From contig JASFWK010000015.1 in assembly GCA_050049355.1 (NCBI GenBank), forward strand, positions 1 through 28,831: DNA of 28,831 nucleotides, in the 5' to 3' direction. Below, piece after piece: positions 1 through 5,401 of this stretch (positions are counted from its first letter, which is position 1; every line of letters begins with the position of its first letter). The position numbers and the translations under genes are program-made. The notes beneath the pieces are model-generated. The model was not told the DNA's origin, did not search any database, and worked only from the letters and a program-made list of their open reading frames with translations. This DNA comes from JASFWK01 sp050049355 (lineage in GTDB: Bacteria > Chloroflexota > Anaerolineae > B4-G1 > DUEL01).

Positions 1-242
1 TAGTTGGTCGAACTGTCGGTCGTCAGAAGCTTTCGGATCTGGAGCTGCTCGCCGTACTGCGCCTGGAGAGGAGCCAGTACCTCTTCCTCGACTGCCTGGC
101 AGTGGGGACAGTTCGCCTGGTAGAAGTAAAGCACGTGGACGACAGTCCCGGTTTGCGGGGTTGCATTCACCGCCTGGGCCTGTCCGGTGATCCCAAGCAG
201 CATGGTTAGCGATAAGAGAAGAACGAGAGAAAGCCTGCGCAT
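1..242 (-). CDS. Exported thioredoxin-fold protein, CPHC motif (C-terminal part outside window)
   Basis: The gene is read on the minus strand from an ATG at 242 and runs off the window after 80 codons without a stop. Residues 1-24 are a typical signal peptide: basic MRRL start, a leucine-rich core, and a cut likely after GQAQA. A short beta-strand (VVHVLYFYQ) then leads into C45-P46-H47-C48, the redox-active CxxC at the head of the first thioredoxin helix. CPHC is the DsbA-type version of the motif. A GGAGG ribosome site lies 8 nt before the ATG. The protein is likely an extracytoplasmic thiol-disulfide or thioredoxin-like protein. A vitamin K epoxide reductase partner or another exported redox fusion cannot be excluded, because most of the domain is missing. 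The start is secure; the exact subfamily is not. Confidence 0.75.
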   Translation of the reverse strand, partial: MRRLSLVLLLSLTMLLGITGQAQAVNATPQTGTVVHVLYFYQANCPHCQAVEEEVLAPLQAQYGEQLQIRKLLTTDSSTN

Positions 243-270
243 GCCTTTTCCTCCGACTCACACAGAAGCT

Positions 271-303
271 GGCGGTCTCCTTCAGCGGGAGGTGGAGACC
301 GCC
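271..303 (-). promoter_or_regulatory. Perfect 10-bp hairpin in the 5' leader of the CPHC thioredoxin gene
   Basis: GGCGGTCTCC (271-280) and its exact reverse complement (294-303) are separated by 13 nt. The hairpin lies 29 nt upstream of the minus-strand start at 242 and downstream of a candidate promoter, so it would fold in the 5' untranslated region. No T-run follows on either strand, so a terminator is unlikely. A stabilising leader or a protein-binding site are both possible. Confidence 0.45.
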
Positions 304-314
304 TTCCGTACTCT

Positions 315-342
315 ATGATACCGCATTCTCCCAGGACTGCAA
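315..342 (-). promoter_or_regulatory. Candidate promoter for the CPHC thioredoxin gene
   Basis: On the minus strand a TATCAT box (315-320, 5 of 6 to consensus) lies 16 nt from a TTGCAG box (337-342, weak). The predicted start near 308 gives a leader of about 65 nt that contains the 271-303 hairpin. The -10 box is good but the -35 box is poor. Confidence 0.3.
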
Positions 343-602
343 CTGATCTCCCCATTGTCCCGCCGATGGGAATGGTTAGTGGTTCCTCCTCGCCAGCCCT
401 CCAGAGCCATCTACGCCAAGTGAGACGTATCGAGTGCGCCAAATTCACGCCTCGCAGCACCTCCGCACCAGGTCGGTTGAGCCAGACATCCCGTATCTGC
501 AGCGAGGGTGACTGCGACCGACTCTCTTTCTGGTGTCGCCGGGTACGGTATATCATGATACCCCCTGTTGCGCCACCAATAAGCCTATTGGGTTCAGCGA
601 AA

Positions 603-631
603 TTGTCAGTTCCAGTGGGTTATGGTAGAAT
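603..631 (+). promoter_or_regulatory. Strong sigma-70-type promoter in the intergenic stretch
   Basis: TTGTCA (603-608) and TAGAAT (626-631) each match 5 of 6 consensus bases and are 17 nt apart, the optimal spacing. Predicted transcription start is near 638. No standard gene follows for almost 600 nt, so the transcript is either a small RNA or a long leader for the dksA-like gene at 1230. Confidence 0.5.
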
Positions 632-643
632 ATGGTTGAAAGT

Positions 644-702
644 TATGTATCAAATGGCCATGTGGTTAGCGGCGCTGTGAGCTTTCATCGGCCCGTTCCG
701 GG
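644..702 (+). other. Tiny ORF followed by a GC hairpin, directly downstream of the 603-631 promoter
   Basis: An ATG at 644 opens an 11-codon frame, MYQMAMWLAAL, ending in TGA at 677-679. A hairpin follows about 10 nt later: GGCCCG, a 3-nt loop, CGGGCC (near 688-702). No clear ribosome site precedes the ATG and no T-run follows the hairpin, so it could be a leader-peptide arrangement, part of a small RNA, or chance. The peptide contains one Trp and no run of a single amino acid, unlike classical amino-acid attenuators. Confidence 0.25.
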
Positions 703-1018
703 CCTGTTCACTCAGTGGTTGATGTTGGGTGCTACGTCGCGCGCTTTCTCAAGAGCCTCACCTGACTGATCGACGCTCTCCCCCCATTCTAGCTGTTCTG
801 CTGGAAAGATGGCATTGTGACCGTGGGGGTGCCCTTCCTCGTGATGTGGAGGGCCGCCACAGGAATCTGCGGTCTTACGGGGCAAGCAGGCATTTGCACC
901 GCGGGTGAGGTCCCCTTGGGCGTCTCCCTGGCTGTGCTCAAGCAGCTCCGTCGCGGCGGGGAGATCGTCCGCCTGTGACAGGCCCTATCATCGTAGGCGC
1001 ATTGTCTCTATCCGATCA

Positions 1019-1030
1019 TACCGATCGGTA
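1019..1030. promoter_or_regulatory. 12-bp perfect palindrome, possible operator
   Basis: TACCGATCGGTA reads identically on both strands. Perfect 12-bp palindromes are typical binding sites for dimeric repressors. It lies 211 nt upstream of the dksA-like start. No regulator in the window can be tied to it. Confidence 0.3.
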
Positions 1031-1051
1031 GGGGACGCCGCAGCGTGACGT

Positions 1052-1081
1052 CCGCGGGATTGGCTGCCAACCATCCCGCGG
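1052..1081. repeat. 9-bp hairpin with a nested 4-bp stem
   Basis: CCGCGGGAT (1052-1060) and ATCCCGCGG (1073-1081) pair perfectly. Inside them TGGC and GCCA pair with a one-base loop and a 3-nt bulge. It could be a transcription terminator lacking a T-run, a processing site, or a cruciform. It sits 36 nt upstream of the first copy of the 98-nt element. Confidence 0.45.
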
Positions 1082-1117
1082 CGAGCTGGATGCCGGAAGC
1101 TAGTGACCACCTCTGTA

Positions 1118-1215
1118 CTGGCACGTGATCATACGGGTTTTGATATGCGAACGCCTCACTGGTAGGCGTAGAGAACAGCTTTCAGCAAATCAGAGTCTCA
1201 GTGGTCAAGTACTAG
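1118..1215 (+). repeat. Structured 98-nt element, copy A (leader of the dksA-like gene)
   Basis: This is one of two ungapped copies; the other is at 2191-2288. The inner 90 nt differ at only 10 positions. Both copies fold the same way. P1 is a basal stem (1118-1131 with 1202-1215). P2 is a 10-bp stem (1135-1144 with 1189-1198) that keeps every pair using G-U wobbles. P3 is a 6-bp hairpin (1151-1156 with 1164-1169) with a 7-nt loop. P3 carries a true double substitution between the copies (G-C here, A-T in copy B). A 19-nt strand (1170-1188) is predicted unpaired, yet changes at only two positions. The element ends right before the ribosome site of the GTG start at 1230. It may be a regulatory RNA leader, or a MITE/REP-like palindrome. 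I do not recognise it as a known riboswitch class. Confidence 0.7.
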
Positions 1216-1229
1216 GTAGGGAGAGAGCT

Positions 1230-1553
1230 GTGCAAGACAAGGTGGCTACCCTGCGGCGCGAGCTGGATAAAGTCAAGACCGAGATCACCGCGTTGGAGGA
1301 GATGCTGGAAGAGGAGCCCGATGGCGGGATGGGGGAAGGAGACCCTTCCTTTGCCCGCAGGGAACTCAACCGTGCCTTGCTCAAGCGGCTGAGGGAGAGG
1401 GCCGCAAGGCTGGAGCGAGCATTGTCACGGATTGGCCAGGGCACTTATGAGACTTGCACACGTTGTGGAGGTCCTATCCACCCTGATCGTCTAGCTGTGC
1501 TGCCGGATACCACAATATGCATTCGCTGCGCCCAGGAGGAGGGTGGTGTGTGA
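1230..1553 (+). CDS. DksA/TraR-type C4 zinc-finger protein
   Basis: This 107-residue protein starts at GTG 1230, with GTAGGGAGAG about 6-12 nt upstream. An ATG at 1125 in the same frame lies inside the repeated element and is rejected as a start. Residues 1-70 form a charged, heptad-like coiled coil (LRRELDKVKTEITALEEML, then RELNRALLKRLRERAARLERAL). The C-terminus has C76-x2-C79-x17-C97-x2-C100, the DksA/TraR zinc finger. Family members enter the RNA polymerase secondary channel, or are small uncharacterised regulators such as YteA. Whether this one binds ppGpp-charged polymerase is unknown. It is followed 131 nt later by a CarD-like gene, another RNA polymerase-binding family, which supports a role in tuning transcription initiation. 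The structured element directly precedes its start and may control it. Confidence 0.85.
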   Translation: MQDKVATLRRELDKVKTEITALEEMLEEEPDGGMGEGDPSFARRELNRALLKRLRERAARLERALSRIGQGTYETCTRCGGPIHPDRLAVLPDTTICIRCAQEEGGV

Positions 1554-1684
1554 AAGATGTGTCGAGGTGTTGCGCACTCGGCTGCGAGGTGCCTAGCAGT
1601 TCGCGGTGTTCTGCCGCTGCTTGAGAGGGGATGTGGACAGACGCGGTCCCGAGCGGAAGCGACGGCAAGGTAGGAGGAGCAGCT

Positions 1685-2194
1685 ATGTTTGAGGTGGGTG
1701 ACGCGGTTGTTCACCCCGTTCGCGGTGCGGGTGTAGTGACGGGGTTCGAGGAGTTGCGAAGGTCAGGAAGTGTTAGGCGATACTACACAATTGAGTTGCT
1801 GTCGCAGGCGAGTACTAGCCTGATGATCCCAGTCAAGGGCGCAGAGACGCGCGGTCTGCGGCGGGCAATCCCGCAGTCGAAGCTGAGCCAAGTGTGGCGT
1901 GTGCTGTATGCGACTCCTGAGAAGCTGCCTTCTGATCGTAAGGCACGCTACAGGTTGGTTGAGGGCAAGCTCAAATCTGGGGATGTCATCCAGGTCACAG
2001 AGGTGGTCAGGGACATGGCCTGGTGGCGCCGACTGGAGGATGGTTTCAGCACCCGGGAGAAGAGGATATTCCAGCGAGGAATGGCGCTCCTGGCGGGAGA
2101 GATCGCAGCCACCCAGGGCGTCGGTCTGCCGGATGCGGAGGCTCAAGTCAGGGACAAGCTGGACGAGAGCCCGTCGTTAGGAGCTGGAGCCTAG
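1685..2194 (+). CDS. CarD-like (CarD_CdnL_TRCF) transcriptional regulator
   Basis: This 169-residue protein starts at ATG 1685 with AGGAGG 10 nt upstream. An in-frame start at 1631 would add 18 residues lacking family similarity. The first 60 residues match the CarD/CdnL/TRCF RNA polymerase-interaction domain: FEVGDAVVHPVRGAGVV, then YYTIELL and MIPV. The remainder is the helical, DNA-contacting C-terminal part, with WRRLEDGFSTREKRIFQRGM typical of the family. CarD proteins bind the beta subunit and stabilise open complexes at rRNA and other promoters. No leucine zipper or extra domain is seen. Its TAG stop falls inside the basal stem of the second 98-nt element, so translation termination and folding of that RNA would overlap if they share a transcript. 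Confidence 0.9.
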   Translation: MFEVGDAVVHPVRGAGVVTGFEELRRSGSVRRYYTIELLSQASTSLMIPVKGAETRGLRRAIPQSKLSQVWRVLYATPEKLPSDRKARYRLVEGKLKSGDVIQVTEVVRDMAWWRRLEDGFSTREKRIFQRGMALLAGEIAATQGVGLPDAEAQVRDKLDESPSLGAGA

Positions 2195-2288
2195 TGCTTG
2201 ATCATACGGATTTTGATATGCGAACACCTGACAGGCAGGTGTAAAGAGCAGCTTTCAGCAAATCAGAATCTCAGTGATCAAGTACTAG
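2191..2288 (+). repeat. Structured 98-nt element, copy B (3' of carD, upstream of infA)
   Basis: This copy has the same length and fold as 1118-1215. Its basal stem is the better of the two: 2191-2204 pairs with 2275-2288 over 14 positions with one G-U. P2 is 2208-2217 with 2262-2271, and P3 is 2224-2229 with 2237-2242. The P3 pair that is G-C in copy A is A-T here, and the two P2 positions that are G-U in copy A are A-T here. The element overlaps the carD stop codon (2192-2194) and ends 135 nt before the infA start. As DNA it is a near-perfect terminal inverted repeat, so an inserted palindrome is an alternative reading. Confidence 0.7.
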
Positions 2289-2301
2289 CGACCAGGTGCT
2301 C

Positions 2302-2330
2302 TTGACAATGAGGCCAGACCGGGCTTAAGG
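2302..2330 (+). promoter_or_regulatory. Candidate promoter for infA-csp
   Basis: A perfect TTGACA (2302-2307) stands 17 nt upstream of TTAAGG (2325-2330), a poor -10 box. It lies 14 nt beyond the end of the second structured element and 94 nt before the IF-1 start. The -35 box is the main support. Confidence 0.35.
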
Positions 2331-2423
2331 GTTTGGCTTCTTCTCGAACGACAGGGCTCCAGGCGGATGGCTTGTCTATTTGGGCTGGAGGAGGAGTGGA
2401 TTTCTTGCCATATAGGAGGTTTT

Positions 2424-2681
2424 ATGGAGGGCGATGGCGGTACTAAGCCGAGCAAGAAGAAGATCGAGATGATGGGGACGGTGACTGAGGCGCTTCCGGG
2501 GACTCAGTTCAAGGTTGAATTGGACAACGGTCACGAGGTTCTGGCCTATGTCTGCGGTAAGATGAGGAAGTACTACATCCGTGTCTTGCTGGGCGACCGC
2601 GTCAAAGTTGAGCTCTCTCCCTACGACTTGAGTCGTGGGCGAATTGTGTACCGGTATAAGCGCCCACGGAATCGTGGATAG
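2424..2681 (+). CDS. infA: Translation initiation factor IF-1
   Basis: This 85-residue protein is an S1-like OB fold matching IF-1 over its whole core: IEMMGTVTEALPGTQFKVEL, NGHEVLAY, CGKMRKYYIR, GDRVKVELSPYDLSRGRI and VYRYK. IF-1 binds the 30S A site during initiation and helps IF-2 and IF-3 select the start codon. The chosen ATG at 2424 follows AGGAGG at 2414-2419. The frame stays open to 2367, but without a ribosome site. Compared with the usual 71-73 residues there is a lysine-rich N-terminal extension of about 10-12 residues (EGDGGTKPSKKK). infA usually sits in the ribosomal protein cluster near rpmJ; here it precedes a cold-shock gene by 23 nt. Confidence 0.95.
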   Translation: MEGDGGTKPSKKKIEMMGTVTEALPGTQFKVELDNGHEVLAYVCGKMRKYYIRVLLGDRVKVELSPYDLSRGRIVYRYKRPRNRG

Positions 2682-2704
2682 GTGTCATTGGAGGAGATCA
2701 AGAG

Positions 2705-2941
2705 ATGGCCGAGACCGAAACTGAACGGGTGAAGGGACACATCAAGTGGTTCAGCCACGAAAAGCGTTATGGCTTCATCCGACGTGATGACGGTAGCCCT
2801 GATGTGTTTGTGCACATGAATGACTTTCGTGACAGGGCGGATGCTCATTGGGTGAGAGACGGGGATCCTGTGGAGTTTGAGGTTGAAAAGGCGCCCAAGG
2901 GACCAAGAGCGGTTGACGTCGTGGTCCTCAAAGCGACCTGA
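2705..2941 (+). CDS. Cold-shock domain protein (CspA family)
   Basis: This 78-residue single cold-shock domain starts at ATG 2705 behind GGAGGAG. After a short acidic lead it shows the five-strand OB fold: KGHIKWFSHEKRYGFIRRDDG, then PDVFVHMNDF. RNP1 is K20-RYGFI-25 and RNP2 is D33-VFVH-37. The usual second RNP1 residue is glycine (KGFGFI or KGYGFI) and is arginine here. Family members are RNA chaperones or antiterminators. It lies 23 nt after infA, so the two are probably co-transcribed, and a strong hairpin terminator follows at 3073-3107. Confidence 0.92.
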   Translation: MAETETERVKGHIKWFSHEKRYGFIRRDDGSPDVFVHMNDFRDRADAHWVRDGDPVEFEVEKAPKGPRAVDVVVLKAT

Positions 2942-3072
2942 CTTCCACTCGCCAACTGGTCTGCACCAATTCTTTGCGGAAAGACGGTGTGTGGGAGCAA
3001 GCTGAGCAGGGCTCCCAGGTCGGTCCCCAGCCCCTCGCCTCTATCCGAAAGCCTTGAGGCGAGATGATCGGG

Positions 3073-3112
3073 AAAGGGGAAGGAGGCCTGGGGCCCCCTT
3101 CTCCTTTGTTCG
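3073..3112 (+). terminator. Rho-independent terminator after the infA-csp unit
   Basis: A 16-pair stem (3073-3088 with 3092-3107), with one mismatch, one G-T pair and a 3-nt loop, ends in CTTCTCCTTTGTTC on the plus strand. It lies 132 nt after the cold-shock stop and 70 nt before mtaB. The T-tract is interrupted, so efficiency is uncertain. Confidence 0.6.
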
Positions 3113-3179
3113 TCTCTGCGTTTCTTCTGCGTACGCGTGAGGGACGTTGCCAGAAGCCGCTGTCGGACAGTAACTTGGG

Positions 3180-4511
3180 ATGAGAGTCTACCTGGAGAGC
3201 CTGGGCTGCCGTCTCAACCAGAGCGAGTTGGAGGATCTGGCCCGACGGTTCGCGGCGGCGGGACACACGCCCGTGGGCGAGCGCGGGCAGGCCGACGTCT
3301 GCGTCGTCAACACCTGTGTTGTAACTGCCAAGGCGGAGCGCACGTCACGCCACCTGCTGCGCTCGCTCCATCGAGCAAACCCAGATGCTCGGATTGCTGT
3401 TGTTGGCTGCTATGCCTCCCTGGATCCGGCCGAGCTGACTCGCTTGCCAGGCGTTGCATGGACGGTGCCCAATGTTGACAAGAGCCGAACCGTGGAGATT
3501 GTCGCGGGAACTCCGGCGCCGTCGACTTTCCCCCGCTCGCCGTCTTGGGAAAGGCTGGGAGGCTTTCAGCTCCACACTCGGGCCTTCGTCAAGGTCCAGG
3601 ACGGGTGCAACAACCGGTGCACCTATTGTGTGACCTGCCTCGTGCGCGGCTCCGCCCGCAGCCGCCCCCTCGATGAGGTGATTGCCGAGGTGCAGGGGCT
3701 GGCCGAGGGCGGCTACCAAGAGGTCGTTCTGACGGGCGTGAACCTTGGCTCGTATGGATGCGACCTGGGGATTGGGCAAGGGTTGCGCGGGTTGGTGGAG
3801 AAGATTCTGTCCGATACGGACTTGCCGCGCTTGCGCCTTTCGTCGCTGGAGCCCTGGAAGGTAGACGGGGCGCTTCTTGAGCTATGGGCTGACTCCCGCC
3901 TCTGTCGCCAGTTCCACCTGCCGCTGCAGTCTGGCTGCGATGAGACCCTGCGAAGGATGGGGCGCCGCATCAGTGTGGATCAGTATGCCCGTCTGGTGGA
4001 AGCAGTCCGAGATGCCATCCCCGACGTCGCTATCACGAGCGATGTGATGGTTGGCTTCCCGGGCGAGGATGAATCGGCCTTTGCCGAAAGCTTAGCTTTC
4101 ACGGAGGAGATGGCGTTCTCCCGTCTCCACGTCTTTCCTTTTTCCCCCCGACCAGGTACCGAGGCAGCACAGATGTCTCAACAGGTCCCTCTTCGGGAGC
4201 GGCGGGAGCGAAGCAGGCGCGCGCGGAGGTTGGGTGCCAGGCTGGCAGAGCGATTTTGTCGGCGTTTCGTGGGCCAGCAGATGGAAGTGCTCTGGGAGCG
4301 CCGCCGACCCGATGGGCTGTGGCACGGCCTGACTGACAACTACTTGCGTGTGGTCACGTCTCACCCGGGCGAACTGCATAACCTCGTTACGCAGACGCAG
4401 CTGCTAGCGCTGCGTGACGGAGTATTGGTGGGGCGGGTGGAGGCGGAGATCGAGGGGGGACGGAGTGCGAGGACGTGTGTTGCGCGATCGCTCCCGGGGT
4501 CCAGGAGATAG
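3180..4511 (+). CDS. mtaB: tRNA t6A37 methylthiotransferase (MtaB type)
   Basis: This 443-residue radical-SAM methylthiotransferase has all three domains. The N-terminal UPF0004 domain carries the auxiliary [4Fe-4S] cysteines C10 (LESLGCRLNQ), C46 (VVNTCVVT) and C77 (AVVGCYA). The radical SAM core has C143-x3-C147-x2-C150 (CNNRCTYC) and the downstream LTGVNLGSYG, PLQSG and VGFPGE motifs. A C-terminal TRAM-like segment occupies roughly residues 370-430. MtaB converts N6-threonylcarbamoyladenosine at position 37 of ANN-decoding tRNAs to the 2-methylthio form. NTCVVT and SLGCRLNQ favour MtaB over MiaB or RimO, but this is family-level evidence. The ATG at 3180 has only a weak ribosome site. The next gene begins 11 nt after the stop. 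Confidence 0.92.
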   Translation: MRVYLESLGCRLNQSELEDLARRFAAAGHTPVGERGQADVCVVNTCVVTAKAERTSRHLLRSLHRANPDARIAVVGCYASLDPAELTRLPGVAWTVPNVDKSRTVEIVAGTPAPSTFPRSPSWERLGGFQLHTRAFVKVQDGCNNRCTYCVTCLVRGSARSRPLDEVIAEVQGLAEGGYQEVVLTGVNLGSYGCDLGIGQGLRGLVEKILSDTDLPRLRLSSLEPWKVDGALLELWADSRLCRQFHLPLQSGCDETLRRMGRRISVDQYARLVEAVRDAIPDVAITSDVMVGFPGEDESAFAESLAFTEEMAFSRLHVFPFSPRPGTEAAQMSQQVPLRERRERSRRARRLGARLAERFCRRFVGQQMEVLWERRRPDGLWHGLTDNYLRVVTSHPGELHNLVTQTQLLALRDGVLVGRVEAEIEGGRSARTCVARSLPGSRR

Positions 4512-4522
4512 GAGGTTGAAAG

Positions 4523-5179
4523 ATGCTGGTGCGAGACAGAATGAGTTCTGATCCTACCACCATCACACCCAATACCACGATGAAGGAGGCGCTGGAACTG
4601 ATACGCAGCCGGCCGTTTCGCCACTTGCCAGTGGTTGACGCGCAAGGGAAGTTGGTTAGTATCGTCACGGAGAAGGATTTGGTCTACGCTTCCCCTAGCC
4701 CGGATCTGTCGCTGAGTGTCTTTGAGATCGACTATCTGCTTTCGCGGACCTCGGTCGGACAGATCATGAAGAAGGAAGAGGTGGTGACTGTCTCCCCTGA
4801 CCTACCCATTGAGGAGGCAGCGCGGGTGATGGTGGATCACCGCATTGGCTGCCTTCCGGTGCTCGAGGACGATGAACTGGTCGGTATCATCAGTGACACC
4901 GATATCTTCCGGGTCTTCGTTGAGGGATTGGGTGGGGGGCATCCCAGTCTGCGCATCACGGTGGTCATCCCCGAGCAGGTCGGCAGTTTAGCCCGAGTAG
5001 TGGATCGCATAGCCTCTATGGGGGGCAACATACACTCTTTGGGCACATTCTGGGGGGAGCAGCGTGAGGACCGAATCATTGCCTTTCGCGTGGAGCGCTT
5101 GGACAGGGGAGCCCTGGTTGAGGCTCTGCGGATGGATGGTATTGAGGTCAGGCACGTGTGGGAGGCGTCGGAATCCTGA
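4523..5179 (+). CDS. CBS-domain pair plus ACT domain protein (AcuB-like)
   Basis: This 218-residue protein has two CBS motifs and an ACT-like C-terminus. CBS1 covers about residues 1-65 (VRDRMSSDPTTITPNTT, then FRHLPVVD and GIVTEKDL-like SIVTEKDLVYA). CBS2 covers about 75-133 (VGQIMKKEEVVTVSPDLPI, GCLPVLEDDELVGIISDTDI). ACT covers about 145-215 (RITVVIPEQVGSLARVVDRI, GGNIHSLGTF). CBS pairs bind adenosine nucleotides and ACT domains bind amino acids or other small ligands. The same order is found in AcuB, whose biochemical role is not established. It is 11 nt downstream of mtaB with GGAGG before the ATG, so co-transcribed, though no functional link to tRNA modification is evident. Confidence 0.88.
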   Translation: MLVRDRMSSDPTTITPNTTMKEALELIRSRPFRHLPVVDAQGKLVSIVTEKDLVYASPSPDLSLSVFEIDYLLSRTSVGQIMKKEEVVTVSPDLPIEEAARVMVDHRIGCLPVLEDDELVGIISDTDIFRVFVEGLGGGHPSLRITVVIPEQVGSLARVVDRIASMGGNIHSLGTFWGEQREDRIIAFRVERLDRGALVEALRMDGIEVRHVWEASES

Positions 5180-5362
5180 GAATCTCTAAGGGACTGGCTA
5201 GCAGCGGTCTTTGTTCGCATCTGTGGATGTTCCCCCCGCTCTGATCTTGGATGCTGGATGGCGAGGCTGGCGTCGCTTGGCTGGCTGGGGCTCGCGAACC
5301 AGTTGCCTTGAGTGACTATCATCTGGCAGCCAATCCCACTGGCGCAGGAATGCAAAGACTAC

Positions 5363-5368
5363 TATAAT
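5363..5368 (+). promoter_or_regulatory. Perfect -10 box before the metallophosphoesterase gene
   Basis: TATAAT at 5363-5368 lies 33 nt upstream of the GTG start at 5402, predicting a leader of about 27 nt. No matching -35 box stands 16-18 nt upstream, so it may need an activator or another sigma factor, or may be coincidental. It is the only obvious signal in the 222-nt gap after the CBS-ACT gene. Confidence 0.35.
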
Positions 5369-5401
5369 CCGGTGTAGCTCTACGACAGGGGCAAAGGAAT
5401 C

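Larger units (their letters stand above)
243..1229. other. Long intergenic stretch between the thioredoxin gene and the dksA-like gene
   Basis: No convincing protein gene is present. From left to right it holds: a hairpin leader and weak minus promoter (271-342); a near-consensus plus promoter (603-631) followed by an 11-codon ORF and a GC hairpin (to 702); a short ORF-like stretch at 817-978 (GTG start, 53 codons) whose end, LAVLKQLRRGGEIVRL, has the look of a winged-helix tail but is not supported as a gene; a 12-bp palindrome (1019-1030); a hairpin (1052-1081); and the first copy of the 98-nt element (1118-1215). The longer open frames here lack ribosome sites and plausible protein composition. 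Confidence 0.6.

Noticed and set aside
206..556. Minus-strand open frame with an ABC-transporter-like stretch (LQIRDVWLNRPGAEVLRGVN)
   Set aside because: The stretch is short, no Walker A follows, the frame runs through the start and signal-peptide coding DNA of the CPHC thioredoxin gene in another frame, and there is no ribosome site. Chance or, at most, a deep relic.
315..680. 121-codon plus-strand open frame
   Set aside because: Composition is not protein-like, it has no ribosome site, and it overlaps promoter and hairpin signals.
688..702. Hairpin with a TTC loop as part of a tRNA or tmRNA
   Set aside because: No T-loop consensus, acceptor stem, D-arm or anticodon arm at the proper distances.
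1125..1229. Upstream ATG extension of the dksA-like gene
   Set aside because: It would translate the structured repeat; the GTG at 1230 has the ribosome site and begins the recognisable domain.
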